64,000 nucleotides of DNA from Bin76 sp963665765 (GCA_963665765.1 OY762464.1:2046001-2110000); one strand, 5' to 3'. Numbered from the stretch's first letter, positions 25,059 through 34,631 are shown. Numbers and translations: made by a program. Notes: a model not told the origin generated them from the sequence alone.

Positions 25059-25718
25059 TTGCTCTCGGACCGGTGGAGGTGGTCAATCTTTAATCCCGGC
25101 GGCTATTACTCCCGCAGCGATATAAGTGAGGTTCTCGGCCTCGGTGGTAAAGCGAGGGGAGGCATCTGGGTGGCGGGGATCAGAGAACACCATGGAGAGT
25201 TCTTCATTTTCCCCAATGTGGGAACGGCAGGCACCTCCGGTGACGATTATGGTAACCGCTGGGAAGGTAGCAGGCTTCGCTGGTTTCACCAGAAGGCTTC
25301 CCGCCCGGATTGGCCAAGTGTCAGGAAACTGCTGGCCGCAGGGCGGGCTCACGTCTTCTGGCGCAGGTCCACCCAGGATCTGTTCGAATATGCGGGTTAC
25401 GGGCGGATCGAGGAGGTATTCGGAAGTTCTCCGGTTGGAATCCTGTGGTCTTTTGACAGCCCGGGCTCTCACTCCGATCTCCTCCGGCGCTTAGGCAAAG
25501 GCTCCGGGGCAGTGGGAAGGGAAACTGTTCCACAGCACGAGTTCAAGATAGGAGATCGGGTGCGCCATCCCGACCTGGGGTGGGGCCGGGTGCTTGCGAT
25601 TTCTGGAAGCGAGGCTTCTGCGTCGGCCACCATGTACTTTGCGGCGTTGAAGGAAAGGCGGGAAATTCCCCTGTCCGAGGTGGAGAGGGTGCCGGGGTTA
25701 GGTCCTGCTCGTCTGTAG
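25059..25718 (+). CDS. DUF3427-like protein with C-terminal Tudor-like domain
   Basis: 219 residues. Residues about 12-130 (NPGGYYSRSDISEVLGLG, GIWVAGIREHHGEFFIFPNVG, RWFHQKASRPDW) look like the DUF3427/restriction-type module found fused to DEAD helicases and nucleases. The end (FKIGDRVRHPDLGWGRVLAI) matches the UvrD/PcrA C-terminal Tudor-like fold that binds RNA polymerase or nucleic acid. TTG 25059 is a weak start. Accessory, possibly part of a restriction or repair system; no helicase or nuclease gene adjoins it. Confidence 0.6.
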   Translation: MLSDRWRWSIFNPGGYYSRSDISEVLGLGGKARGGIWVAGIREHHGEFFIFPNVGTAGTSGDDYGNRWEGSRLRWFHQKASRPDWPSVRKLLAAGRAHVFWRRSTQDLFEYAGYGRIEEVFGSSPVGILWSFDSPGSHSDLLRRLGKGSGAVGRETVPQHEFKIGDRVRHPDLGWGRVLAISGSEASASATMYFAALKERREIPLSEVERVPGLGPARL

Positions 25719-25942
25719 ATCCGGTCCCCCATTTGCGGCCAAACGCCGGTCCGCCACCAACACGGCTAGAACTTCGGACAGTACCACCCCATCAAACGGT
25801 AACCGGGAACTGTTCGAATCCGCAATGTTTTGGTGCGATCGGCTGGGATCAACCAGGTCTGTTGGTGGGTGTTGATCTCGTCCCAGGTTGCGTTCCTTAC
25901 TTCGCCGGAGCGGGCTGCTGCCTCGGGCCTTTCCGATCGGTC

Positions 25943-28195
25943 TTATCCGGACAATGCTTCCAGCACCCGCACGGGTGACATAGGCAGTTCTCGGATCCGT
26001 TGACCCGTGGCGGCGTAGACGGCGTTGGCCACCGCCGCCAGGGGAGGGACGATCCCCACCTCTCCCACTCCCCGCACTCCGTAGGGGTGGTCGGGATTGG
26101 GGACTTCCACCACCACGGTGTCGATCATGGGCAGATCGGAGGCCACCGGCATCCGGTAATCCAAGAATCCCGGATTTTCCATCACTCCGTTCTGATCGAA
26201 GATGTACTCCTCTCCGACAGCCCACCCGATGCCCTGCACCGCTCCTCCCTGCATCTGTCCCTCAACGTAGTCAGGATGGATGGCCCGCCCGGCATCCTGG
26301 GTGACCGTGTAGCGCAGGATGGTCACTTTCCCGGTGTCCGGATCGACCTCCACGTCGCAGATCTGGGTGGAAAAGGCCACTCCCACTCCTCGGGGATTCA
26401 CCGTCTTGGTGGCGGACAGAGGGCCTCCGGTCCGCGCCGACCCGGCGGCCAACTCCTCCAGAGTGAGGGGAGGGAAGGCTCCGGTCACGCTCTGGGCGCG
26501 GCCATCCACCCACTCCACCTCGGTGCGGGGGACGTCTCGAAGTCGAGCGGCCCGGGAGCACAGGTCGTCAATCAGTTGGCGGGCGGCCTCCACCACGGCG
26601 ATCCCCACCGCGAAGGTGACCCGACTCCCTCCCGTGAGGTCGTTGTACCCGATGGAGTGGGTGTCTGCCACCACCGGTTCGATCCGGTGCACGTCGATCC
26701 CCAGTTCCTCGGCGGCCATCAGCGCCAGGGATGCCCGGGAACCGCCGATGTCGGGGCAACCCGACATCACCACCGCGGTGCCATCCAGGTTGATACTGAC
26801 CGTGGCGGTGGTCTCTCCTCCGTAGTTCATCCACCATCCCGAGGCCACTCCCCGTCCCTGCCACGGGCCGAGCGGCGCCGAGTAGTGAGGGTGATCGCGG
26901 GCCGCTTCCAGGGTTTCCACCAGTCCGATCTTTCGGTACTTCGGCCCGTACACGGCCCTTACCCCCTCGGTGACCGCGTTGCGAAGCCTCATTTCCAGGG
27001 GATCGATCCCCAGTTGCTCGGCGAGTTCGTCCAGCACCGACTCGGCGGCGAAGGCCGCCATCGGAGCTCCCGGCGCCCGGTAGGCAGCCACTTTCGGCTT
27101 GTTGAGAACCACGTCATAGCCTTCGATCAGCACGTTCGGAATGTCATAGGGGGCAAAGACCGACATAATTCCGGGGCCGATCGGCGATCCCGGGAAGGCG
27201 CCGGCCTCATAGGCCATGTCTGCGCGGGCGGCCACCAGTTTCCCGTCGCGGCGGGCGCCCATCTTGACTTTCATCACCGCTCCGGAGGTGGGGCCGGTGG
27301 CTCGGAACACCTCATCTCGGGTCATCACCATCTTCACCGGCCGTCCGGATCGGCGGGAGAGCAGAGCAGCCAGAGGCTCCAAATAGATGGTGGTCTTGCC
27401 TCCGAACCCTCCTCCGATCTCCGCGGGTATCACCTTCATGTCTCCGGGATCCCAACCCAGCACGTGGGCGGTGAGGGTCCGGATCACAAAGTGTCCCTGC
27501 GATGAACACCACAGGGTTGATCGCCCGTCCTCTCCGGCCTGGGCCACCACCGCGTGAGGTTCTATGTACCCCTGATGAACGGCCTTGGTGGAATACTCCT
27601 GTTCCACCACCACCTCCGCCTCTGCCCAGCCCTGGTCGAGGTCACCGCGGTCAATGACGTGGCGAGCGGAGACGTTGGAGGCCCGGTCGGGCGGAGAATC
27701 GAGTCCTGAGGTGAAGAGGTCGTCGTGCAGCAGGGGGGCGTCGTCCGCCATTGCGTGCTCCAGGGTCAGCACCGGCGGCAACACTTCATATTCGACTTGA
27801 ATAGCCGCGGCTGCTTCCCTGGCCAACCGCAGGGTCACCGCGGCGACCGCCGCCACCGCATGACCCTCGTAGAGGACCTTTCCTTGAGCCAGAATGTTGC
27901 GGGAAAGGTCCCGATAGGTGGCGTCACCTTCTCCTCCCGCTACCTTGTCGTCGCCCAGTTCGGGCAGATCGGCGCCGGTGATGATCGCTTTCACGCCGGG
28001 GAGGCCCAGAGCTTCCGTGAAGTCGATCTGCTTGATCCGGGCGTGGGCGTGGGGGCTTCGCAGCACGGCTCCATGGAGCATGCCGGCGGTGGCGTAATCG
28101 GCCCCAAAATGAGCCCGTCCGGTCACCTTGTCGAGCCCGTCGTGCCGAACCGGGCGGGTGCCCACCCATTTGTAGCCGTTCCCCGCAGTGCTCAT
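25943..28195 (-). CDS. Xanthine/aldehyde dehydrogenase family molybdopterin subunit (CoxL-type)
   Basis: A 750-residue large subunit. It has VGTRPVRHDGLDKVTGRAHFGAD at the start, the IGGGFGGKT loop, active-site AAYRAPGAP (not the CO dehydrogenase motif), GGAVQGIGWAVGEE and the catalytic glutamate in VRGVGEVGIVPP. It oxidises an unknown aldehyde or N-heterocycle. ATG 28195 follows the FeS subunit stop by 1 base, completing a CoxM-CoxS-CoxL order read on the minus strand. Confidence 0.92.
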   Translation of the reverse strand: MSTAGNGYKWVGTRPVRHDGLDKVTGRAHFGADYATAGMLHGAVLRSPHAHARIKQIDFTEALGLPGVKAIITGADLPELGDDKVAGGEGDATYRDLSRNILAQGKVLYEGHAVAAVAAVTLRLAREAAAAIQVEYEVLPPVLTLEHAMADDAPLLHDDLFTSGLDSPPDRASNVSARHVIDRGDLDQGWAEAEVVVEQEYSTKAVHQGYIEPHAVVAQAGEDGRSTLWCSSQGHFVIRTLTAHVLGWDPGDMKVIPAEIGGGFGGKTTIYLEPLAALLSRRSGRPVKMVMTRDEVFRATGPTSGAVMKVKMGARRDGKLVAARADMAYEAGAFPGSPIGPGIMSVFAPYDIPNVLIEGYDVVLNKPKVAAYRAPGAPMAAFAAESVLDELAEQLGIDPLEMRLRNAVTEGVRAVYGPKYRKIGLVETLEAARDHPHYSAPLGPWQGRGVASGWWMNYGGETTATVSINLDGTAVVMSGCPDIGGSRASLALMAAEELGIDVHRIEPVVADTHSIGYNDLTGGSRVTFAVGIAVVEAARQLIDDLCSRAARLRDVPRTEVEWVDGRAQSVTGAFPPLTLEELAAGSARTGGPLSATKTVNPRGVGVAFSTQICDVEVDPDTGKVTILRYTVTQDAGRAIHPDYVEGQMQGGAVQGIGWAVGEEYIFDQNGVMENPGFLDYRMPVASDLPMIDTVVVEVPNPDHPYGVRGVGEVGIVPPLAAVANAVYAATGQRIRELPMSPVRVLEALSG

Positions 28196-28196
28196 G

Positions 28197-28688
28197 TCAT
28201 CTCCTTTGGGCGTCCGAGTCTCTCATCCGGGCGGCGGCATCCAGGATGGAGCGCACGATTTTGTCGTACCCCGTGCAACGGCACAGGTTCCCGGCCACGC
28301 CGTATCGCACCTCGGTCTCGGTGGGAGAGGGGTTGTTCTCCAGCAGAGCCTGGGCAGCCATCAGGAATCCGGGTGTACACACTCCGCATTGGAAGGCTGC
28401 TCCTTGCAAAAAGCTCTCCTGCAAGGGATGAAGATGCTGACCGTTGGCCATACCTTCGATGGTCCCGATGCTCCGGCCCTCCACTTCGGGGGCCAACACC
28501 AGACAAGAGCACACCAGCCGGCCGTCCAGAATCACCGAACAGGCGCCGCAGTCTCCGGTTCCGCAGCCCTCCTTGGTTCCGGTCAGGCCCAACTCGTCGC
28601 GCAGGGCGCTGAGCAGCGTCTGGTGGTCGTGGCACAGAAAGTCCACCGGATCGCCGTTGACCACGCAGGTGACCACTGTTCTGGTCAT
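28197..28688 (-). CDS. Molybdenum hydroxylase small subunit, (2Fe-2S)-binding (CoxS-type)
   Basis: 163 residues with two [2Fe-2S] domains: plant-ferredoxin-type TKEGCGTGDCGACSV ... LVCSCLVL, and helical domain FQCGVCTPGFLM ... GNLCRCTGYDKIV. Carries electrons from the molybdenum centre to the FAD subunit. Its ATG overlaps the FAD subunit stop (ATGA). Confidence 0.94.
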   Translation of the reverse strand: MTRTVVTCVVNGDPVDFLCHDHQTLLSALRDELGLTGTKEGCGTGDCGACSVILDGRLVCSCLVLAPEVEGRSIGTIEGMANGQHLHPLQESFLQGAAFQCGVCTPGFLMAAQALLENNPSPTETEVRYGVAGNLCRCTGYDKIVRSILDAAARMRDSDAQRR

Positions 28689-29560
28689 AACGACTCCCGG
28701 GCGCGGCGGGCGGCGGTGGCCACGGTCCGACAAGCCAGGACTCTGGCCACCCGCCGTCGAAATTCGACAGTGCCCCGTTTGTCGTCGATCGGGTTGCAAC
28801 TCGCCTCGGCCGCATTGCCGAGTTCTTCCCAGATCGGATCTTGGTCGGGCGCCTCGGGGATCTTTCGGCCTCCCAGGATTTCTGTCGCCGCCCCGACCTC
28901 CACCACGGTGGGCGCCACCGCTCCCAGCACCACCGCCGCCTCTTGGCATCTGCCCTGGGTGTCCACCCGGATGCGGGCGGCTGATCCCACCACCGCGATA
29001 TCCATCTCGGTGCGGGGGATGAACCGCTCATAGGCGTCTGCGGCCCCTCGGAGGGGGGTGGGGATACGAAACTCGGTGATGAACTCAGCCTGATCGAGGG
29101 AAGTGACACCCGGGCCGATCACCACTTCCGACACCGGTAGGGAACGCTTTCCTCGGGGCCCGACAATCACTGCTTCAGCGCCGAGGGCCACCAAAGGGGG
29201 GACCGAGTCGGCGGCGGGAGAGGCGTTGCACAGGTTGCCGCCCAAAGTTGCCCGGCCCTGGATCTGATCGGATCCGATCAGCCCGGTTCCCTCCGCCAGA
29301 CCGGGGAAGGCAGCCACCAAGTGCCGGTCGGAGGTCAAACGAGCGGCGGGCACGGCAGCTCCCACCCTCCAATGACCGTTTCGGTTCTCCAGCACTCCCG
29401 TTTGGGGAATGCGCTTCAGATCCACCACCATCGACGGCTCTGGTCGGCCCGCCTGGATCTGGGGGATCAGATCGGTGGCGCCGGCAAATGCCCGAGCCCC
29501 GGAATGGGAAGCCAAAAGCTCCACGGCTTGCTCGATCGAGGTGGGAGCCCGGTATTTCAC
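28685..29560 (-). CDS. Molybdenum hydroxylase FAD-binding subunit (CoxM-type)
   Basis: 291 residues. It starts MKYRAPTSIEQAVELLASH, with the FAD pyrophosphate loop FAGATDLIPQIQ and second FAD motif RATLGGNLCNASPAAD, both standard for CoxM/XdhB. C-terminal CO_deh_flav_C-like half follows. First gene of the CoxMSL-type operon. Confidence 0.92.
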   Translation of the reverse strand: MKYRAPTSIEQAVELLASHSGARAFAGATDLIPQIQAGRPEPSMVVDLKRIPQTGVLENRNGHWRVGAAVPAARLTSDRHLVAAFPGLAEGTGLIGSDQIQGRATLGGNLCNASPAADSVPPLVALGAEAVIVGPRGKRSLPVSEVVIGPGVTSLDQAEFITEFRIPTPLRGAADAYERFIPRTEMDIAVVGSAARIRVDTQGRCQEAAVVLGAVAPTVVEVGAATEILGGRKIPEAPDQDPIWEELGNAAEASCNPIDDKRGTVEFRRRVARVLACRTVATAARRARESL

Positions 29561-29770
29561 TGCCGTGCGCGGCCTTTCGCTAAAGAAAATTCGGTGGGAA
29601 GGGGCGAAGCGCTTTCCTTCGGATCCAAACGCAAGTTTACCTCACAGGAGGACCTTTGGCTGAGGGGGGAAACTTCCGGCATTGAAGATGTCGGTCTCGG
29701 GCTGACGGGGGGCGGAATCGGCGTTCCGGGCGCCGGAAGGCCACTTCACAGTTGGGACTCCACGATCCAA

Positions 29771-30679
29771 TCAGTGGGAGGCGACCGGCGGGTCCCGGAA
29801 CATCTTCGGGTCGTACGGCTCGCCACACCGCCCCAGGGCCGCCTTCCAGGCCGGGCTGTTGCGCATCGCCCACCGGAGTCCACTAACCAGAACCGCGGTT
29901 CCCGGCCGGGCGCCGGGCACGGTTCGCAGTCCCAGGACCCGCCGAATCTCGGGAGGGATGGTGGTCACAGCTCCGTGCATCAGCACTTGATATCCCCATC
30001 GCTGGGGAGTCGGGATAGGGGGGCGTTGCAGAAACCCCAACGCGGCTTCCATTCCGGGGCTTGGTCCCAACGCCGGATGTAGTGTGATCCAATCGGTGAG
30101 TTCCGGGGCGGTTTCAGGGAGCGGAGCTGCGCCCATCATCTTTCCGATTCGGGTTTGCTCCAGCACGAACCGATCGGCTTGTTCGGCGGTTAGCCCCGGC
30201 CCGAATTCCTGGTATGCAACCAGGAACGACTCGGTGAGTGTGTTGTGCACCCAAGCGGCCAGGTCCGGCATGGAGGCGCGGTAGGGACGGCGCCGAGACG
30301 AGACACCGCTTACGTTCTGATGGGCCGCCCGAACCAGATCGACGGCTTCTGCCACTTCCGGCATGGCGCCGAAGGTGGCGGTGGTGACGAAAAAGGAGGT
30401 GCGGTTGAGCCGTCCCAGCGGATCTTCTCGATAGCGGCTGTGGTCTTCCACGCCGGCCGCCACCTCGGGATGGGCGGATTGAACGAGCAACGCCCTGATC
30501 CCGCCCAAAAAGGCCGAGATGTCTCCGATGATCCTCCAACTCACCGAGCCCGGACCGCACAGGCCCGGATCTCCGACGAACCGGGCCGTTTTCCGAAGGG
30601 GCGTCTCTCCATGGGCAAACAATCCCGCCACCGAGTCGCTTATCCGGGTTTTGACCAGCTTGAGCACTTCGTATGGCAC
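29771..30679 (-). CDS. MpaB/DUF2236-family oxygenase-like protein
   Basis: 302 residues. Visible family features: DPGLCGPGSVSWRIIGD, LVQSAHPEVAAGVEDHSRY (conserved histidine), RLNRTSFFVTTATFG, AWVHNTLTESFLVAY. This is the DUF2236 group that includes latex-clearing protein Lcp and MpaB', haem-linked oxidoreductases or oxygenases. GTG start. Substrate unknown; an alpha/beta hydrolase and a dehydrogenase upstream suggest a catabolic cluster. Confidence 0.8.
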   Translation of the reverse strand: MPYEVLKLVKTRISDSVAGLFAHGETPLRKTARFVGDPGLCGPGSVSWRIIGDISAFLGGIRALLVQSAHPEVAAGVEDHSRYREDPLGRLNRTSFFVTTATFGAMPEVAEAVDLVRAAHQNVSGVSSRRRPYRASMPDLAAWVHNTLTESFLVAYQEFGPGLTAEQADRFVLEQTRIGKMMGAAPLPETAPELTDWITLHPALGPSPGMEAALGFLQRPPIPTPQRWGYQVLMHGAVTTIPPEIRRVLGLRTVPGARPGTAVLVSGLRWAMRNSPAWKAALGRCGEPYDPKMFRDPPVASH

Positions 30680-30719
30680 GGTACTGCGCGGTCAGTCCTG
30701 GCCCCCTTCTGCGGGCGGC

Positions 30720-31544
30720 TCAGCGGTTGGTGTGGCTCCTTAGCCAATCCAGAGTGAAGAAGTTCCACTCTTCGGGCATTTCGTGGAAGGCGATGTGGCT
30801 GGAACGGGGTCCCGAGAAGATATGCAGTTCCGAGTGCGAAATCCGGGTATGCACCTGCCGTCCATATCGGGTGGGCACTTGATGGTCCATCTCACCGGAG
30901 GTGATCAGGGTGGGAACGGTGATCTGGCCGAGCCGATCCAGGGTGTCATGGGTTTTGTCCGCCCGAAAGTGTCCCATCATCCCCTCCTTTGAGGGCGGAT
31001 AGGGGTTCTCCAGGATGAACCCGGTCTCGAAAGCCTGAACGTCCTCGGGCCGGTGGTTGACAAAGTCCGGGCTGGCCACCCACATCAGCGCACACCGGAT
31101 GTAAGAGGCAAAGTCATCGTGAGCCACCATGAATTCCATGGAGTCGATCATCCGGCGGAACCACTCGTCGGAATACCCCCAGGTGCAGTGCAGTTGCAGC
31201 GACTTGACCTTGTCAGGGTGGTTGATGGCCAGTTCCTGAGCGGTGGCGCTGCCCAGGGACAGCCCTGAGACATGGGCCGGACCCAGGTCCAGATGGTTGA
31301 GGAGCGCGGCGGCGTCGTCGGCCAGCACCCGCATGGAATAGGTGCGCGGATCGGGCGGGTGGGTGGAGCGTCCGGTTCCCCGGTGGTCGTAGGTGATCAC
31401 CGTGTAGCGATCCCGATAGTCCTCCACCTGCCGGGCCCAAGGGGTGTGGTCTGCCGCAGTGCCCATTATCAGCAGGAGAGGTTCCCCGTTTCCTTCCACT
31501 CGATAGAACATCTCGATCCCGGTGGCGAGCGAAGCGAGCGGCAT
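30720..31544 (-). CDS. Alpha/beta hydrolase (enol-lactonase-like)
   Basis: 274 residues with the nucleophile elbow SGLSLGSATA (Ser near residue 95), oxyanion stretch LLLIMGTAADHTPW, acid in SGEMDHQVP and catalytic histidine in GPRSSHIAFHE. Closest in layout to 3-oxoadipate enol-lactonase and related esterases. Starts 9 bases after the alcohol dehydrogenase stop, so cotranscribed with it. Confidence 0.85.
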   Translation of the reverse strand: MPLASLATGIEMFYRVEGNGEPLLLIMGTAADHTPWARQVEDYRDRYTVITYDHRGTGRSTHPPDPRTYSMRVLADDAAALLNHLDLGPAHVSGLSLGSATAQELAINHPDKVKSLQLHCTWGYSDEWFRRMIDSMEFMVAHDDFASYIRCALMWVASPDFVNHRPEDVQAFETGFILENPYPPSKEGMMGHFRADKTHDTLDRLGQITVPTLITSGEMDHQVPTRYGRQVHTRISHSELHIFSGPRSSHIAFHEMPEEWNFFTLDWLRSHTNR

Positions 31545-31553
31545 CGAGTTAGC

Positions 31554-32579
31554 TCAGCCGGAGACCTGCTCGGTGGTCATCAATACCTTCACCTCCAAGA
31601 TGGCGCCGGTGGCCAGGTCCTCGAAGGCTTGGGGAAAGTCCTCCATCCCGACGGTCGGCCCGATCAGGGCCGTCGGGTCGAGGTCGCCTTCGGTTAGTCG
31701 GCGGGCGGTGTCGATGAAGGTGGCGTCGGAATAAGCGTAAGAACCCACCATGGTGCGCTCTCCGGTCACTATCGAAAAGAGCGGCACGGTCACCTGAGGC
31801 ATGCCCAATCCCACGATGCCTACCACCCCGCCTTTTCGAGTGGCGTCCAGAGCGGCGCTCACCGTGGCCGAGATGGCCACCGCATCCATCGCCCGGTCGA
31901 ACGGGGCGGCGGCGCCCACCTGATCGGGATGAAGAGTGGCGAATCCCGCCGCTTCGGCTATCTCTCGCCGACGGGGGTGGGGCTCGGAGATCACTATCTC
32001 CCCGGCGCCGAGCGAGCGGATGGCATGAGCGGTGCACTGTCCGATCATGCCCCCTCCCACCACCAGGACCCGGTCGTCTGCTCCGGCGTCAAGCTGGAGG
32101 GCGGCATGAAGCCCCACTGCCATCGGCTCGATAACGGCCCCCTGCTCGGGGGTCAGATCGGGGATCGGAACCACCCGGGCGGCCTTCACCACCAGGTAAT
32201 CGGCGAAGGCGCCCACGATATGGGGGGTGACCCCCACCACTTCCAAACGCTCGCAGCGGCTTGCTGTGATGTGCCCGCACTCTCCATCGCACGGCAGAGC
32301 AGGATTGAAGGTGACGAGTGTCCCCGCCGCGGGCCCCGGCACTCCTTCGCCCAGGCGGTCGATCCAGCCGCTGGCCTCGTGTCCCATCACCATTCCCGCC
32401 ACCCGGCGGCCCGACTCGCCGGTGTAGCCGTGCAGGTCGCTTCCGCACAGACCCACCCGGGCCACCCGGATGCGAATTTCGCCCGGTCCGGGCTCGGGCA
32501 CCGGGACATGTTCGATGGTGAATCGCCCCTCGGGAGGTTGCTCGGGGCCGTGAAAGAGCAGGGAGCGCATCCGGGTCAT
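31554..32579 (-). CDS. Medium-chain zinc-type alcohol dehydrogenase
   Basis: About 341 residues: catalytic-zinc ligands in VGLCGSDLHGY and VMGHEASGWID, an E in AVIEPMAVGLHA, and the Rossmann motif VLVVGGGMIGQ. The structural-zinc lobe PCDGECGHITASRCERL has only three cysteines instead of four, so that site may be incomplete. Likely a polyol/threonine-type dehydrogenase. ATG 32579 or 32570; the longer frame has no similarity. Divergent from the FAH gene. Confidence 0.85.
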   Translation of the reverse strand: MTRMRSLLFHGPEQPPEGRFTIEHVPVPEPGPGEIRIRVARVGLCGSDLHGYTGESGRRVAGMVMGHEASGWIDRLGEGVPGPAAGTLVTFNPALPCDGECGHITASRCERLEVVGVTPHIVGAFADYLVVKAARVVPIPDLTPEQGAVIEPMAVGLHAALQLDAGADDRVLVVGGGMIGQCTAHAIRSLGAGEIVISEPHPRRREIAEAAGFATLHPDQVGAAAPFDRAMDAVAISATVSAALDATRKGGVVGIVGLGMPQVTVPLFSIVTGERTMVGSYAYSDATFIDTARRLTEGDLDPTALIGPTVGMEDFPQAFEDLATGAILEVKVLMTTEQVSG

Positions 32580-32684
32580 GCCGGTGTATCTTATCCGGGC
32601 CGGCATCTTGGTTGGCCCGGTGCCGGCGCCCGGGGGCAACCCGCTCGACGGGAGCAGGTCCGAAGGCAAGTAAATTGGGTGGTC

Positions 32685-33545
32685 ATGCGTTTAGTGACAT
32701 TCAAACAAGCAGGTACGATCAGGCTCGGGGTCCGGACCGACGACGGTGTTGTCGATCTCGGTCAGGCTGACCCCGGTTTGCCTACTGAAATGGTGATGTT
32801 GTTGTCCGGCGGTCCGCGGATGTTGGACAGAGTCGCCGCGGCGGTCGATGGTTTCGGCGGGCGTCCCTGGTCGGAGACGGAGATCGAACTGTTGGCGCCG
32901 ATTATCAATCCGCCCAAGATTTTCGGCATCGGGGAGAACTACGCCGCTCATGCGGTGGAGACGGGAAACACCCCGCCGGAGAACGTAATCGTGTTCGCCA
33001 AATATTCGACCACCATCATCGGGCCGGAGGCGCCCATCGTGCTGCCCAAGATCAGCCACAAGGTGGATTTTGAAGCCGAATTGGGTGTGGTGATCGGCGC
33101 CGGGGGCCGCAATGTCCCGCCCGAGCGCGCCTATGAGCACGTGGCGGGGTATGTGCCCTTCCACGATGTCTCCGCTCGGGACTATCAGTTGCGCACCACT
33201 CAGTGGACCCTGGGCAAGAATTTCGACACCTTCTCGCCCATGGGGCCGGCGCTGGTGACAGCAGATGAGATTCCCGATCCCCATGATCTGGGTATTCGGT
33301 GCCGGGTTAGCGGGGAGACTCTCCAGGAGGCCAACACCGGAGAAATGATCTTCGATATCCCTACCCTGATCGCCGAGCTCAGTTCGGTGATGACCTTGCA
33401 GGTAGGCGATGTGATCGCCACCGGGACTCCGCCCGGGGTGGGTATGGCGCGGACACCGCCCCGCTGGTTGCGCCCCGGCGACGTGGTCGAGGTGGAGATC
33501 GACGGAGTGGGTCTGCTGCGCAACCCGGTGGTGTCGGAGGAATGA
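32685..33545 (+). CDS. Fumarylacetoacetate hydrolase family protein
   Basis: 286 residues. FAH C-terminal domain with KIFGIGENYAAHAVETG, IVLPKISHKVDFEAELGVVIG (metal-binding EAELG), GYVPFHDVSARDYQ, KNFDTFSPMGPALV and GDVIATGTPPGVG. Such enzymes split C-C bonds of acylpyruvates or hydrate related dioxo acids. ATG 32685 matches the usual MRLVTF start. Confidence 0.92.
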   Translation: MRLVTFKQAGTIRLGVRTDDGVVDLGQADPGLPTEMVMLLSGGPRMLDRVAAAVDGFGGRPWSETEIELLAPIINPPKIFGIGENYAAHAVETGNTPPENVIVFAKYSTTIIGPEAPIVLPKISHKVDFEAELGVVIGAGGRNVPPERAYEHVAGYVPFHDVSARDYQLRTTQWTLGKNFDTFSPMGPALVTADEIPDPHDLGIRCRVSGETLQEANTGEMIFDIPTLIAELSSVMTLQVGDVIATGTPPGVGMARTPPRWLRPGDVVEVEIDGVGLLRNPVVSEE

Positions 33546-33613
33546 GCGGCTTGGCGCATGACGCAGGGCTGCCGGTTGCTCCAATGGTCGTCTGATCGGG
33601 AGCAAAATCGGCG

Positions 33614-34615
33614 ATGACCCTCCAGATGGGATTGATCGGCTATGGACGGATCGGGGCGATGCATGCCGACCTGCTGTCCCGGTCGGTGGACGGGGTGGAA
33701 CTGAGGGCAGTCTACGAACCCGATCCCGACCGAGCCCGGCAGGCCCACTCCGCAACCGGTATAAGGCCCTCGTCGGGGGAGAGTGAGCTTTTTGAGTCCG
33801 GGATCGGGGCGGTGGCGATCTGTTCTTCCACTCCCACCCATGCCCGCTACATCCACATGGCCGCCCGGGCGGGCGTGGCGGTCTTCTGCGAAAAGCCCAT
33901 TTCGCTCGATCTCGCCGAGGCGTCGGCGGCGGTGGAGGCCGCCGATTCGGCCGGGGTCCCGTTGGTGGTCGGCTTCAACCGGCGCCTGGATCCGGCGCAC
34001 CGGGCGGTGCGCGACGGCGTGGCCCGCGGCGAAATCGGTGTTCCCTGGCAGGTGCTGATCATCAGCCGCGACCCCGAGCCTCCCCCGGTCGATTACCTTC
34101 CGGTTTCGGGTGGACTGTTCCGGGACATGACCATCCACGATTTCGATATGGCCAGGTACCTGCTGGGCGAGGAGGTGGTGGAGGTGCACGTCACCGCCGC
34201 CGGCCTGGTAACCGAGGCGGTGTCGGATTTGGGAGATGTGGATGCCGCCTTCGTGGCCCTTCGGTATGAAAGCGGAGCGCTCGGCATGATCGTCAACTGC
34301 CGGGCGGCCGCCTACGGGCACGAGCAGCGCATCGAGGTGAACGGCTCGAAGGGTCAAGTGTCGTCGATTGATCCTCCCTGGCGACACAGTCGCCTGGCCA
34401 CCTCCGAAGGGTTTGTCACCCCCGCCCTTCACCATTTTTTCCTGGAGCGCTATCGGGAGGCATATCTTCGGCAGTGGGGGGAATTTTTGGCCGTAGTGCG
34501 GGGCGAGCAATCCCCGGCCGCCACCGGACAAGACGGCTACCGGGCTCTGGCCTTGGCCGAAGCTGCCCAAAAGTCCCACGACACCGGTCGCCCCGTCCGG
34601 GTCGGCCCCGGCTGA
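33614..34615 (+). CDS. Gfo/Idh/MocA family oxidoreductase (inositol dehydrogenase-like)
   Basis: 333 residues with the NAD(P) motif LIGYGRIGAMHADLL, AICSSTPTHARY, the catalytic-lysine motif FCEKPISLDLAEA and RDMTIHDFDMARYLLG. This matches the inositol 2-dehydrogenase branch, but many sugars are possible. ATG at 33614, 68 bases after the FAH gene on the same strand. A CCGACC/GGTCGG hairpin (34617-34631) follows the stop. Confidence 0.9.
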   Translation: MTLQMGLIGYGRIGAMHADLLSRSVDGVELRAVYEPDPDRARQAHSATGIRPSSGESELFESGIGAVAICSSTPTHARYIHMAARAGVAVFCEKPISLDLAEASAAVEAADSAGVPLVVGFNRRLDPAHRAVRDGVARGEIGVPWQVLIISRDPEPPPVDYLPVSGGLFRDMTIHDFDMARYLLGEEVVEVHVTAAGLVTEAVSDLGDVDAAFVALRYESGALGMIVNCRAAAYGHEQRIEVNGSKGQVSSIDPPWRHSRLATSEGFVTPALHHFFLERYREAYLRQWGEFLAVVRGEQSPAATGQDGYRALALAEAAQKSHDTGRPVRVGPG

Positions 34616-34616
34616 A

Positions 34617-34631
34617 CCGACCACCGGTCGG
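34617..34631. terminator. Hairpin between convergent Gfo/Idh and MFS genes
   Basis: CCGACC, loop ACC, GGTCGG, immediately after the dehydrogenase stop. No U-tract, so weak as an intrinsic terminator, but placed where two convergent units meet. Confidence 0.35.

Noticed and set aside
25800..25830. TGTTCGAATCC resembling a tRNA T-loop
   Set aside because: No acceptor stem, anticodon arm or D-arm can be built around it on either strand.
26000..27505. 501-codon plus-strand frame opposite the CoxL-type gene
   Set aside because: No motif, composition typical of antisense noise.
33200..34624. 474-codon minus-strand frame opposite FAH and Gfo/Idh genes
   Set aside because: Crosses two genuine genes and their gap; no domain or ribosome site.
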